From positions 62,001-126,000 of the forward strand of contig ML978162.1 in NCBI GenBank assembly GCA_010015745.1: DNA of 64,000 nt, read 5' to 3'. The translations under genes and the position numbers were made by a program. The notes beneath the pieces are model-generated. The model made no database searches and was not told the DNA's origin. It saw only the letters and a list, made by a program, of their open reading frames with translations. This document shows positions 9,030-22,086 of this stretch, piece by piece. The number at the start of each line of letters is the position of its first letter. The first letter of the stretch is position 1. The DNA comes from Setomelanomma holmii (Eukaryota; Ascomycota; Dothideomycetes; Pleosporales; Phaeosphaeriaceae).

Positions 9030-10906
9030 ATGGGCGCTCAAGAGGAAGTCGCACCCCATAAGAAGACACGCATCATCTCGGTCGTCGCTGCCACTGCCAT
9101 ATCGCTCGCATGTGGTACCAATGTACGCCAACTCATCTGTCTCGAAGACACATGCTCATTCATGACAGTATGCCTACTCAGCTTGGGCACCGCAATTCGC
9201 CGATAAGCTCCAACTCTCTGCCACCCAGAGCAATGTCATCGTACGATCGCCGCAGCGCTGATGCGAACTATGTCTCACATGTCTAGGGAACCGCTGCGAA
9301 CCTGGGCATGTACGCCTCGGGTATACCAATGGGCATCATAACGGATAGGAAGAGTCCACGTCTGGCAGCAATCATTGGCATGTTCTGCCTGCTGGCCGGC
9401 TATTATCCCATCAAGTTGGGCACGTCTAGAAAGCCAACCTGCAGGCATGCGGCTAACTGGTGGCAGCATATGATCGTGGTCCTGGAGGCATGAGCGTAGC
9501 GCTCATATCTTTCTGTTCCTTTCTGAGCGGTGTTGGCAGCTGTGCTGCTTTTCAAGCGGCACTGAAGACAGGTAGGCTTTCTTACACACGAATCTTGAAA
9601 AGGGAACTGATGGTATCAGCGACACTTAATTGGCCGACACATCGTGGCTCGGCCACAGCGTTCCCACTGGCCGCCTTTGGATTGAGTGCATTCTTCTACA
9701 CTTTGATAGCGGGCCTCGCGTTTCCAGGAGACACGTCGGGCCTGCTCATGCTACTTTCGCTTGCCACGTCGCTCTTGGATATGGTGTCGATCCCCTTCTT
9801 GATCGTGGTCGGTCATCTGAAAGGAGCCAGCTACGCTGTACTACCCACAAGCGAGCGACCGCGAAGAGACTCAAACCTTCTTCATCATACACGATCCAAT
9901 GGAAGTGGAAGCAAGTCCAAGTACACATCATCTACTGTTCCCCAAATCGAGATTAGTAAGTAACATCTCCTTGTGGCGCAACTTTCCCATCCTTGCCCTA
10001 CCAGCTGCCAACTGTGCCCAGCAGACGAAGACGACCCCAGCGGTCCCTCCACCGAGACTTCCTCACTACTATCAGCTCCGGGTGACATCGTCGACGATGA
10101 CGATGCGGCAAGTAAGAAGTCGTCTCACTCACATTGTATAGATGTCACAGGACTAGCGTTGCTGTACAAACCAGACTTCTGGCAGCTTTGGGTGCTTATG
10201 GGCCTACTGACCGGTGTTGGACTCATGACCATCAAGTGAGCACTGTATAGGATACTCGTCTTTTCCCAAAACTGACGTTTCCAGTAACATTGGCCACGAT
10301 GTCCAGGCCCTCTGGAGCCACTGGGACAAATCCGTCAGCACTGACTTCATCGCGCACCGCCAGTTATGGCACGTATCCATACTTTCCATTTGCTCGTTCC
10401 TGGGACGTCTGTCTTCTGGTGTCGGCTCAGACCTGATTGTCAAGCGTCTTCACCACTCCCGCTTCTGGTGCACCGCCATCTCCGCCACGATATTTTCGTT
10501 CGCCCAGATATGCGCCATCCGCATCGAGAACCCCAACTACCTCTGGGCCGTCTCTGGACTTACGGGTCTCGCATACGGCGTGTTATTTGGCGTGTTCCCC
10601 GCTCTAGTCGTTGATGCCTTTGGTCCTGACGGCTTCGCTGTCAATTGGGGCTTCATGACTCTTGCACCAGTAGTCAGCGGTAATATCTACAATCTCTTCT
10701 ATGGCGCCGCGTACGACTCGAATTCTATCGTTGAGCCGGATGGCCAACGTGGCTGCGAGTTGGGGCTAAAGTGCTACCGCACGGCATACTACGTCACACT
10801 TGTATCAAGTGTTCTAGGTATCTTTGCGTGCTTCTGGGGCATACATGGCGAGCATGCTCGTAAGAGGAGGGAGCTTGAGGAGCATGATGGGCATCGGGAT
10901 GCGTGA
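9030..10906 (+). CDS. MCH1: MCH1-like major facilitator transporter
   Basis: Seven exons: 9030-9122, 9169-9240, 9287-9419, 9467-9571, 9620-9955, 10022-10235 and 10285-10906, giving 524 residues. Family landmarks appear in order: 'YAYSAWAPQFADKLQLSATQ', 'GTAANLGMYASGIPMGIITD', 'LNWPTHRGSATAFPLAAFGL', 'LALLYKPDFWQLW', 'NNIGHDVQALW', 'HVSILSICSFLGRLSSGVGS', 'GLAYGVLFGVFPALV' and 'NWGFMTLAPVVSGNIYNLFY'. Mch1 resembles monocarboxylate and nodulin-like MFS carriers; its substrate is unknown and the yeast protein is vacuolar. Twelve membrane segments are expected, with a Ser/Asp-rich central loop (exons 5-6). Intron 3 (9420-9466) is unusual: the only frame-preserving splice that yields the conserved 'PIKLAYDRG' uses a GC donor (GCACGT) with a good GCTAAC branch site and CAG acceptor. 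A 30-nt GT...AG stretch at about 10111-10140 keeps frame, and I treat it as exon. Confidence 0.88.
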
Positions 10907-12599
10907 ATAGCTTTCAATGTCTGACCATGTTATAGACAAATCCGATAATTTCGAGAGACGTGCTCAGCAAATGCACAGCTCCCTCGCTGTCGTACAATTC
11001 AATCCACCCGTCCGTATGCCAAGACGCGTCCCTCAATCCAGCCCAGTTCTCGATAAAACACCACACGCACCATCTCAAGCCCAATTGCATGGCTGACGTA
11101 GCCCATCGCCCGTGCTCCCCCAAAATTGCGGCTCCTCACACAACTCCCAAACCCCTACCCTGCGCTGTACGAGCTGCCCACCCCACTTTGCTTGTCCTGG
11201 CTCCTTGACTAGCACTTCATCCAAGCTCGCATATCTTACCCCGACATTTCCACAGCCTAGAGATCCCGTATTCCATCCCTTCACACTCTATCTGCTCGCC
11301 GGCAGTATAAGCTATATAGATAGATCAACGGCGCAGCCCAAATCGTGTACGAAACATTGAGATGTAAGTTGTCGTTCGACGAAGCTGAAGTGAAGCTTGG
11401 GGAGGCTGGACAAGGTTAGTTGGAATGTGCTGTAATGGAATGGAATGGTATGGTATGAGATGAGATGCGATGGAGTGGATAGTGAAGGGGAATATGTGGG
11501 AATGGTGTTGAGCATAGTGATGGGAATGAGAGCAAGGTTAGATGTAGGTTGGAGGTGGTGTGTTGCGGGAAAGGGTCTAGTTGGGCTAGGCAAGGGGCTT
11601 TGATGTGGTGAGTGGGAAGTTGTGGGGTTGTGATTGTGGTTAGGGCCGGGATGGTGTGTAGTAGGTGGAGTGGAATGACTTTGGATGTGTTCGGCGTCTT
11701 GAAAAGGGTTTCCGGATGTTGAAGGAGAGGGGATTTGGGTTGTCGGACGATGAGGGAGTGGTATGGCACGGAAGTTGAATCTGTGAAGAAAATGTTGCGA
11801 AGATTCGTGGAGTGACCAAGGAGAGAAGTGGCGGCGGGTGAAAGGAAATTCGGTGGGTTGAGGATGTGGTGTGGGTCGTGGGTGGAAAGGAGATGTCTGG
11901 ATTTGAATCCATTGCAAGGTCTTTCCCAGAGAGAAATCTGTAGTCCTGGGATAAGGGCTGGAGTCGAACAAAATCGAGTGCTGCTGACAATATGCCCCCA
12001 GAGATCAGCAGCCGGTTTTTTTTTCGAGTTGTTGAATCTTCAGGCCGTGAGGTAATGCGACTGTCGTAATTTCCGCCAATGCTGAATATTGTACAGCCCA
12101 TCTTTCCAAGTCTATGTGACTTGTGAGCTTGTCGTTGACGCTTTGATCTCGTAGATGATATCTTGGGTTTTGTTTCTTCTCCAATTGTGTGAGGAGAACC
12201 TGCTTAGCCTCTTCTGGATCACAATACGGCATGGCTGGACAGAAACGCGAGTCTATTCGCTGTAATCTACGAGAGCCGACTCTGAAGTTTTTGGTGGGCT
12301 GATTGGCTATTACGTTGTATCTCAAGCTTGTTATGCACCTTGAGAGCTACAGTATTGATCTGCTGGCAATTCTCGAGTACAAGCTTGATATAGTTCTATC
12401 AGTCGTTCGAATGATGGTTTTCAGTGTAGTGACAATCCGTGTTCTGGTTGATCGTGATCTCCCCCAAGAGTGATCTCCTGACCGTTCCATTTTGAGATAT
12501 TCTCCTTGCCCCTTCCTTCCGATGTTGGTATATGAGACTTACGAAGGAGGTCGTTCGTTGCTGTGATACTGGTCGATTTGGGCTCCGTCATTTCTCGAC
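10907..12599. other. Intergenic, with a C-depleted tract at about 11400-11900
   Basis: No convincing gene. From about 11400 to 11900 the + strand is made almost only of G, A and T (runs such as ATGGAATGGAATGGTATGGT), so long frames on the minus strand (Pro/Ser/Thr/His-rich) are composition artefacts. Around 12100-12320 minus-strand frames exist but have no recognisable similarity. Confidence 0.4.
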
Positions 12600-15500
12600 G
12601 GAAATACGGGGTAATTTGTAACGATTTGGGCCTTGCCCAGACCCACTCTAGTACGAGTTGGGATAGCTCATGTGCGGCAGTCTATATATGTAGTTCTGCT
12701 CACCTCAGGTAGTCAAATCAGCGGAGTCCTCCCCCTCCGTCCGTACCGTTACATAATTGACTTTTCCTTGTCTTTCATTGTCACCCCTCCGCCGGATAGC
12801 CCTTCCTCGAGTCCTTACCCACAATGGATTTTTGACTCGAATCAATTCCTTCGTATATTACTCCTTGGGTAGTTTCTCGCCCGATCTTATGCGACCACTC
12901 GGTTTCAGATCTCCTCTGGGAGCAACGGAAAGGAAGGCCTTTCGTGGTCGCAAGAAGTTTCACTCAACCTGGTACCACGACTACCTCCCTCCTCGACCGA
13001 CTATGGACTCAATTGACCATTTTGAGACCAATTACACTCGGTGTTGCGTTGGGACATCTCTAGGACTACATGGGACACCTTGACAGGACGATTCGAGTGT
13101 AAGGCCTCGAGCACAAGGCCTCGATTGGCTGCAGAAGAGAAATAGGAGGTATACATGACCTCGAGTCGACGTTTTCAGGTCCAGTCCAGCTCGTGAATTG
13201 AGCTTGTTATCGCTGACAGTCTCAGAATCAGGTCGAGGTCAGCTCGACGTCGAACCTAATCCTCCTTTTCGAACCATGAACTAGTCGCCTCAAAGAAAGA
13301 TGGAGAAGCCCTATTACCCAGAGACGAGGAGCTCCAGGATTGCGCGGCTGCAAGACTCAATCGAATGCTCTGGATGTTGCCATGCAATTGGCAGGCGAAA
13401 ATGTTTCCCAGGCAGGAACAGAGCTGCTACTCACTCATTGGCAGTTCCGCGGAGTCACAACCCCAAATGACGACTTCAACGTCCGAGATGAGCAAACACT
13501 TGGCCCTAGTCACGGTCTATCCTGTGTCCCAAGAGGGACTCGAACCTCGACAGCTCGATGTGGGATTGGTGCGTACTCGATTAGTGTCCAGGGGCGAGAG
13601 ACTTTTTTGGGTGAAAGTCTACCAACCCAACCAACTTCCGCAGGTTGAAACGCTACAACGTCCACCAGAACTTCCAGAATTTTTCTATCCGTCTTGTCGA
13701 CGAAAGCGATAGTGACCGTATACCGCGCCCTCCTCGTTGTTCGCGGCCTCTCGACTTCGATCTCCTGTATCGGCGACCCAATCTAGACAAAGCTGGTGAT
13801 CAAGGCGGCTAAGGATTGCTTTCCTGACTCAGCCTGATACCTCCATGGGCTTTCAAAGACGGTAACGCGAACGATGCCGCGAGAAGAACTGTCAAAGTGC
13901 TCAGACATGTGGAGGTACCGGTCCCTGACAATCTTCTCTCTAGGTTGCTCAAAGCCACTTTTGCTCTGGTAGGTCGATTCCAAGAACTTTGCGACCCCAA
14001 GTAGGAACAGTGAAAATGTTGCACGCTAGCAGGGCTATCCCTACACTCTCTCGTTGTACACGTATATATAGCTTCCCTCGTTCATAGCTACACAATCAAC
14101 TCAGTCCTTCATTCCTCCTTCCACATCACACATCCAAGAGAAAATGACTGACGAGAGCTTATGAGGCAGGCTCAGCGTTGGCGCAAGTCAACTAGCCATC
14201 TTTACACATCCGTGTCAGCTCTCGAACTCGACGGAACGCAATACTCTCCACGATCCATGATAAATCCCAGTCATAGATGTGCGTAACAACATGAACTTCG
14301 CAGTGACCGCTTCACTTGTTTTAAGGGCGGAGACTCCAAAGGAACCGCTTTGAGTAATGTTCAAGAGAGTTGAGTATTATCTGACGTCTCGTCTGGAGGA
14401 AGGCTTGGACAGTTGGTATGGTTCTGTTACCGCACTATCTCCAGCCATACCTCGCTTCTGAGCTCGTTATTGGAGTGGATACACATTAAACCTGTGTATA
14501 GGTCAGTAGGCATGCCGCAATACTGCCAAATCGTGCTCATGCGCGTCGATGTCAGTGGCCAACATGTCCAACTCTTGTGGACAACATAGACACCGCAGTA
14601 CGCAGGTGGAAACCCATCCATGTCGTAGGTAACCTAGGAGCCTTCTCTAGGTCAAATAGGTTAGTCGTTCAGCATTCGAAACGGACTGACAGCTGTTGCT
14701 TGATAGCAATTGGTAGCTCGAAATGCTGGTTTGCAGTGGCTATTTGAAGGACGCCCTTTGAGACTGATGGCGTTTGTCTTTCCGGAACCTTATGGGAAGA
14801 CGGCAAGTCAGTATGGACTTCAATGAGGTGTTGTGCTTACGAGACTACAGATAACATACGAGATCGAGCTACACCACCCCTCGAGTGTGATCGGTCTGTA
14901 GGAACTGTATTCCAGCTACCTAGTCCAGATGCTATTTACAGTCGGAATGAAGAGGAGAAGGGGAAAGTGTGCAGCCATTCTGATTGTTTGGGCTGGCGCA
15001 CGGTCCACCTGCTGCCGGCGGAAGGATTGAAGAAGGAAGCGACTAGGCTAGCAGCCTAGTCATGTGACCCAGGGCTCAGCCCGTTACGTCGAGCTTCTAG
15101 TCGCGTTCGAAAGTTCAATAATCCGCTGTAGCAACTATAGGCTGTAATATGATCAGCAAAACGCACAATTCAACCTTCTTTGAACGAATTTTACTATCTT
15201 GCAACCCAAGAGAAGGAGGTTGAAAATCGGGCGGTCAAGAGGACAAATACTTAAATGATCCTAAGACGCAGATTACTAACGATTATAGTTGACTTTACTT
15301 AGAGACCCTTTTCAAGTCAAGACACACGATGCAGGTGCCATGACAGGTGTCAATTGAACCAATGTCTTCAAATGATGAGTGGTCACATCCATGCATGAAC
15401 ACGAGCGGCCCCTGACAACATGCTTGGGACGCGTGTTATCCAAAGGCTGTCGCGGTGGCACCCCGACAACTTTTTTTCGTCTTGATGTTTTCATTTTTAG

Positions 15501-18500
15501 TCGTCGTCTTCCTTGCCTCAATCTCCGCGGCATTCTCAAAGGGGCGTTCGGCGTCATACCGAGCCGCGCAATCCATTTTATTCGTGGTTGCGAGACTCCA
15601 GGCTCATTTGCGAGCAACTTGAGTTGGGATCTCAGCACCGAAAACCTTTTCAAGCCAATTCTGGTGGGCAAAGAGTTGGATGCAGATACTGAGCGTCAAT
15701 TTCGGATGAATATTGACCAAATAATGCTTGCAGCATGTACCCAAGTCCGTTCATGGTTGTCGTGGAACCCATATCGCATGTCAGAGGAGACCTCGAGGAG
15801 GTATTCGATCAGTGTCCAGTCGAAAAGTCTCCATGTACCTGGAAGTTGTCGCCTCATTCTGCAAATCATGGCCGATCCGCCCTCTGCTAAAGACTGCGAT
15901 TAGTTGGTCCGGGCATTGGGACAGATGGCGGTCGCCTTTGCGCCCATGGCTCGAGCAAAGCATTAAAGTCAAGCATGATATGCCACCTGGGCATGTATGA
16001 AGTGGTTACTGACCTCTTTCAAAGGCGAAGCCTAAACACATACTACACTGGTGTCAGTGACATGTCTGAAAGGGCACACTGCCTTGTTGGCACCAAGCCG
16101 TCGGACAGCTGTCGCGAGAGATGTAAAGCCGTCAGGAACGCAGCACTACGACGATGACATCTCTATATCGCGCTGCTATGTCCGTGATGGTGTTGGTGAT
16201 GGTTACAGCATCGCGACACGATGTAAGATGAGGTGATGCTGCTCAATGCTGCATTCGATGAGTGTGGTGGCGACGTCCCAATGAGCGGGTCGGTGGATCT
16301 AAGCAATGCTGAGAATAGTTGCAGTCATGCCCGCCGTGCTGCACTACGCCACGCGTGAGCTGATCGGGAAAGTGTGGGATTAGTGGTCGTTGGCCCATGC
16401 GTGGAACCAATGCATAAACAGCGCATGGCGATAAACCACAAATGACGTGCTCGTGTTAGCTTCTTATTAGTAGCATCAGATAGCATTATTGTGCTGACTG
16501 AGAAGTGTTCAGAGGGTGCGTGCTTTGCAAGGTGGGATGAGCGTTGACGTGGTGCACGATGCGACAGTGCGCGTGCCACGGCAAGAGCACATTGCCTCAG
16601 CTCGGGGTGACGTCGTGACGGTAGTCTTGATGAATGTCAGCATCTCGTCTCTTTCGTGTGGCGCAATCATAGCACATGCAGGCGCTGTGACAAAGGACGA
16701 AGCTTGAGGGTGCGTGTGCCTAGAACTGCAGGTGGTTTCGAGTCAGGCATAGCTCTGGTGGCATGTCGAGTAAAGCCATCGATAGCGACAGGCTGGGCGC
16801 GTTGACAAACAGAGTAAGAGATGAGCAATGAACACGAGGAGATACAGTGACATCGGCGCACCGGCCACTCCTAATGGTGCTGCTGAGGGTCGCATATGTC
16901 TTCATATTATGTCCATCTCGAGCCGCTCGCAGCGCTGAACCATGGTGGCAGAATTCAGAGGATCAGTAGAGTCTAATATTCAGTGTCAGTGTCATGGAGT
17001 GTAAGGACAGTAGTGATGCGAGCGTGGCAGCATTGGTCCGTCGTCGATGCCGTCGCGCCGAGCTCCTATGTAGGAGAATCGAGTGAGGAAGTGGTAAGAG
17101 TTGAGACAAAAACGCGCTAAAATCTGCGAACGCTTGGCCCGTGCGCCAAGCCACGTCCTGAGAACACATGAAATACCGCTCACTGAGCCATTTGATTGAC
17201 AAGGAGGGAGTTGCGACAGCTTCAGTTGAGAGCGAATCGACGTTCCTGCGGCGATACAGCATATCGTACGGGTTTGCGAGGACGAGGCCTGCGATGTATC
17301 AAGACACCATACCTACATCTTACGAGACAAAGACTTTGAACACTGGCAGTCTCGAAATATAATCAGTCACTGCACTACAGCTCTCCGGCAGAGCGCACAG
17401 ATGAACAACGACATTGCTCATGTCAGACTGCCTTTGCAGTATCGCACTCAACGCGGCTTCAACAGCAAGCACGTAGAGTCTCTAAGGCAGTTGCTCAAAT
17501 ATAATATGCCTCCAGTTTGACAAAACCTCGAGCCCTGGAGCGGCATTGCCGCGTCGAACCAAACTACACTGGCATCTACCGACTACTGAACTATCCGTAA
17601 ACACATCGCGCTTGCGCGAGACTACTGGTTTCAAGCATGTTGATCTAGAAGTTGCAATGCTAGCTAGAATGTCCATGACGAGATAGTCCTTCACGTCGTG
17701 AGACAGCTTGTCTGGAATCTTCCAATTGCCGCAATGAAAGACTAGAATCGGCATCGACGCAAAGTCCTTCTTCTTGAGCTTCAGGACTCAATTATCGATA
17801 CCAGTGCGGCGGATACCACTAGCATTATCTGTCTCGTGGCTTCGGCTCTATTTTGAGGTTAGTCGCTATGAGAAGACATAATGGGTTGCTATTACCATAT
17901 AAGCTTCCATCGCGGCCGAAGTCCAGCGTAAGCCAGTCGGGTGCAGCCCAACTGAATCTTCGATGATATGTGCCACCGACGTCGAATCCTTCCCATGTAT
18001 GAACACCCCATGCTTGGCATGCTACGATCACTCCAGGAGGTGGGCTATGCCTCGTTGGCTTATTCCTCTTGGGTGATGAGTCGCGTGTATCCTGGTCGTA
18101 ACAGACCTTGTAGCTTTCAGGAAGGCAGATCGCGAAGCCGTCCCAACGGTCGAAGGTACGGGCTATTACTAAGATTGAGCGGCGTGCTTAGCTTACTTGG
18201 TGTACATCGTGTTGCTGTGAGAAGATGGGTATTATATGCCGCGGGTACAGACACTACGGCTGCTGGCAAGTGCTGCGACGATCTGTCTTACCGTAGGTTC
18301 TGTAAGGACTTTGCCCCTTGGCACCGGCTGAGTCGTGATTTTCTGGAGTAGGTCGCTTAGATCCGAGCCGGACCTACCATTCCACGGGCCGTCTGGCTCG
18401 TTAATCCTTCTTGCAATCGGACTTAGAGCTTGGCTCGATGGGTCCACTGTAGGAGCAATATTATCTTGACGACGCACTATGCTCTTGCTATTGAAGCTAG

Positions 18501-19799
18501 TACTACGAAACTTGACCTAACCGGGTATTGGGCCAGTTCCCTTGGATATTTGCGCTTGAGGTCGCACGACCTAGTTGTTGACTCTGAAGGCGCCATCTGC
18601 CGGAACTGAGGTCACGTTGTGGATTGGTAATCCATTGGAAGTTGCGAAAGCTCCAATTGTCTCGTTCATCTCTGATCGAGAGATGTTAGGCTCACGTCTC
18701 CAGCAGGGACCGCCTTTGTCGAAAAGTCTTACCTGCGCAATCTTCTGAACAGCTTGCGAGCCTCGCACGCTTTGCAGTGCAGGCTTGTACAGCACTTCGA
18801 AGCGAGCAGCGTACTGCCATCTCTACGGCGCTGAGACTTGATCGCATGCCGTTGAAACGTTTCAATTCGAACTCGCTGGTGGGCGTCTAGGGTACCAGTA
18901 ATCTGCGGTTCATCAATTTCTTCTGTTCAGACTTTGATCCAGTGCAGGTAGCAAGCGTAGGCGATGTCAGGGAAGGCGCGTAGGTCTTTGTTGTGGTTGC
19001 CATGCGAAGTAGACCAATAACGGCAGCTACACTTCGCCACCGCCAGTCACGCAATTGCGATGCCTTGGAGGGAAAATCTATGTATTGCAAATTCTAGGCT
19101 CGCCTTAAGCTGTGCTCCTGCGAGAGCATGGTGGTAACAGAAGATATTGGGAAAGCGCCGCTACGCCGCAGACATTATCCTCGAGTGTTCAAAAAATCCT
19201 TATACTAGGTTTTTGTTCTGCAGAAGCCGTCAAGCAGCGGATGGGCCAATTATGCGAGAGCCTACACGATTGGCTGGTGGGATTGTCATACAGAAGACAG
19301 TGGTCTGTGTTAGACGACAAGGAGATGGTGACACATGTCTGCAAGGCTCGGTTTCTAAATTCCGGCGGGATTGCTTTATTGCGGCTAGCTAACTTGCTTG
19401 TGCTTCTAGTAACCACAATAGGTACAAGCATGGTTCATGACACTACCAAGACAAGTGCATGCCAGCAATCGCTTGCTACTCAGAAGCCCGCAAAGCCAAA
19501 ACACTCAGTATAGTCCACTCGCAAGTGCTTGCTAACTTTTGTAGCCATGCATTGGCTAAAAGCTGGAAACCTTGGAAGAAGACAAAGTAGGCTCATGGAT
19601 AAGCCCGGACAATATCGTTCCAAACTAGCCTCGCGTTGAACTTTCTGCAGCCCAAGCATGTGGCCTATGATCAAAGATGAAAGAAACTCTGGTCCTGCGT
19701 CAAAAACAATTCCATCCGGATCCACCGTCGCTTTGCACCAAGTTGTAATCTGAAAGTTCTAGCGCTGACTGCGAATGCATTCGATCTTTTCGAATGCCC
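12600..19799. other. Gene desert, probably decayed repeats
   Basis: About 7.2 kb in which no frame exceeds roughly 175 codons and none has a recognisable domain, intron pattern or family block. A TATA-like run at 14063-14070 is followed by a C/T-rich leader and an ATG at 14144 that reaches TGA after six codons, which looks like the front of a gene whose body is gone. I could not delimit transposon ends. The overall impression is old, mutated accessory DNA. Confidence 0.45.
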
Positions 19800-22086
19800 T
19801 TACGCCCTGTGTCCATATCTACGCTCATACGCCTTTAGTGCAGCAGTGATGAGGGCTTTCGGCGGCTTGTCCTCGACATCCAGTTTGTTACTCATTTTGA
19901 GATTAGGTGGCACAACGATACCGTGCCTCGCAGCATAGTCAGCTGCTTGACTCAAGAGTACGTTGCGATCCTTGGTGTGCTGCCGCACGTGTTGGATCAC
20001 ACGAGTGAGCATTTGTGCCGCGCGACCCTGAGGATGGTTAGCAACTCCATCACCCATGGCGTGGAGGTAGTAGTCGTGGAGAACACTGTTCTCACCAACT
20101 AGTCCACTCTCCGTGCTGCAGGTGCGTAGAGATGCCGTTTGCCGATGACCCGGTCGATTGCGCTCGAAGGTCTCCTTGCAAGCACGGATCTGGTGCTGCA
20201 GTTTGGTGCGCTCATAACTGTGATCTACCTGCAGATTGTGGGCTTGTGTCTAAGGGATCAAGTCAGCATACGCAGTTCCGTAGTACTATTAAGTCACTAC
20301 TCACGACATAGTACACAACATCGGAAGCAGTCCAATGTCTTCTGATCCGTGAACACATCTCCCGGTTGATGGTTGCAGCGCCGGTCATGTACTAGAACGA
20401 GATTAGATTCTAAGTCTTTGAGTATCAGGTACTGAGATACTCACTGTCAGCATCTCCTCCACAGTGACCTCAAAGGGACAGCATCGAGGGTCGATTGACT
20501 GCGGTGTCCGGGAAAACATCTCATTGGAAAATGGCGAATTGGCTGCAGGTGGTAGCTCGCTGGGTAGATGACCTTCAACTTGGGTGAAAATTCGCTTCCG
20601 CTCAGGATTCCAAGCCATCTTTCGATTGCCTCCACCGCTCGCGGTCATACTTCCTGGAGCCGCGTTCGGGTGAGGATTTACCCACGCTTTCCTTGGGGCG
20701 TAGGGATTGGGGCGTCTACCGGGTTGCGATCCAGGATATGACGAGCCTGAAGGCACTGGATTTGACACCACAGGCACATCGCCTGGATATATAGGCTGGC
20801 CTACTGCAATCTCTGGAGCTCGCTTGATCTTTGCTGTGCTCTGTGCTGCATCGGTATGTGCTTGAACCTGGTCCGGAAAGTTACCGGGAGGGGGTGGAAT
20901 GTTAGTGGAAGTATAGTTGCTGTCTGAGTAGGAAGATACCGGCAAGAACATGTCTGGTAAGGAGGTAGACCCATGTGCTGACCCTTCCCAAATACCAAGG
21001 TTCCGGAGAAATGGTGGCGGTTCCTCAGTCACACCAGTCTTTCCCTCCCAATCAAAGAACGGTGAATATGGAGGCTGGAAGATCTCATGCTCCACAATGT
21101 ATCGTGCTCTTTTGCTTCGATGCAGATCTGGACGGTGAGCTCCCATGTGGTCCGCAATAAGAGCTGGGTCAATTGCACCTTCGCAAGCTCCGCTGGGAAT
21201 TTTGCGCTTGCGTTGAGATATCGGCTGGAAGTCTGAGGGTACATTGAGCATGGGGACGTTTTGATCTCGGGGATGGGTTTGATATCCTGTTCTATCATGC
21301 AAAGGTTGCACTAGATTCGTTGCCATTGCTCCGATAGAGTTCTTGCCCTCGGCGCCATTTGCTTGTTGGGCTGACTGCGAAAGATGGGCTTTGAAGCTAT
21401 TGCCTGCAATGATATCAAGCGCACCATGTCTGGCCTCGTATGCTGAGCGCACCTCTGGCGGCACCATTGCAAGAATTCGCGACGGTGCAATATCAAGGAA
21501 GCTCACCCACTCGTTCGCGAGTGTGTTCGTACCGGAAATGAAGTACCGATAGCCAGCACGAAGCTCTTGTTCCAATGCTGGTTGCGCATGGTAATCACTG
21601 TAGAGCAAGATGATTCCGAAAAGAGGGCAAAGGTCGGAGGATTCCGCGCAGGTGGCATCGTGTTGGATGCGCTCGCGTGTGAGCTCGACGTACCCTGTGG
21701 CGACTGTCCGCTGGAATTTCGTCTGTTGGGAAACGGTTTCTTCGATTGGGACGGCCCATGGAGGGCGTGGTGCAAAGAAAGCAGCGAAGACCGTTTCTGA
21801 CGTCAACGGTGGCACCGCTGGGATATTCTGCTCCTCTGATGCCAGACACAATCAGCTTTGTTCTCTCGTCCTCCTGACACATACTCAGTCCAGACAACTT
21901 ACCGCTTGTAGCGCAAACATCGACCCCTGTAGTAACTTTATCTGGCATCGTACCGATCGGATCGACTGGTTGAGTGCGTAACTCCTGTATGCTGCTGTAT
22001 CTCTCCTGTCTCGACATTTTCTCAATTGGACGATCGGTCATAGATGTTCTTTGGCGCGCAATACGGATTGATTTTCGGGAACCCAT
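19800..22086 (-). CDS. Member 1 of an uncharacterised two-module family (703 aa)
   Basis: Four exons: 21903-22086, 20445-21835, 20305-20391 and 19800-20249. Introns of 67, 53 and 55 nt are all GT...AG and phase-consistent. The first 500 residues are mostly disordered (Pro/Ser-rich, basic patches QRKRKIPSG and LHRSKRARY suggestive of nuclear localisation). Residues about 515-555 carry the family's first module, degenerate here (FEVTVEEMLTYMTGAA...RIRRHWTASDVVYYV), split by introns 2 and 3. Residues about 620-665 carry the second module (NHPQGRAAQMLTRVIQHVRQ...LLSQAADYAARHG). The same order of modules occurs at 26536-27526, 34654-36354, 56159-57907 and 58363-59676. No biochemical function is known to me. 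The intron just after 'VEEMLT' is matched in the 27-kb paralogue (after 'VEETMA'), which supports common ancestry. Confidence 0.75.

Noticed and set aside
10111..10140. 30-nt GTAAGA...ATAG intron in the MCH1-like gene
   Set aside because: Too short for a fungal intron, and the frame stays open through it; kept as coding.
11312..12101. Long minus-strand frames rich in Pro, Ser, Thr and His
   Set aside because: They arise from the C-depleted + strand; no domain, start context or intron pattern supports them.
13530..13560. B-box-like GGTTCGAGTCC on the minus strand
   Set aside because: The T-stem does not pair and no A-box or cloverleaf can be drawn; not a tRNA.
15312..15903. Overlapping frames of 119 and 174 codons on opposite strands
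   Set aside because: No domain resemblance in either; likely chance frames in decayed DNA.
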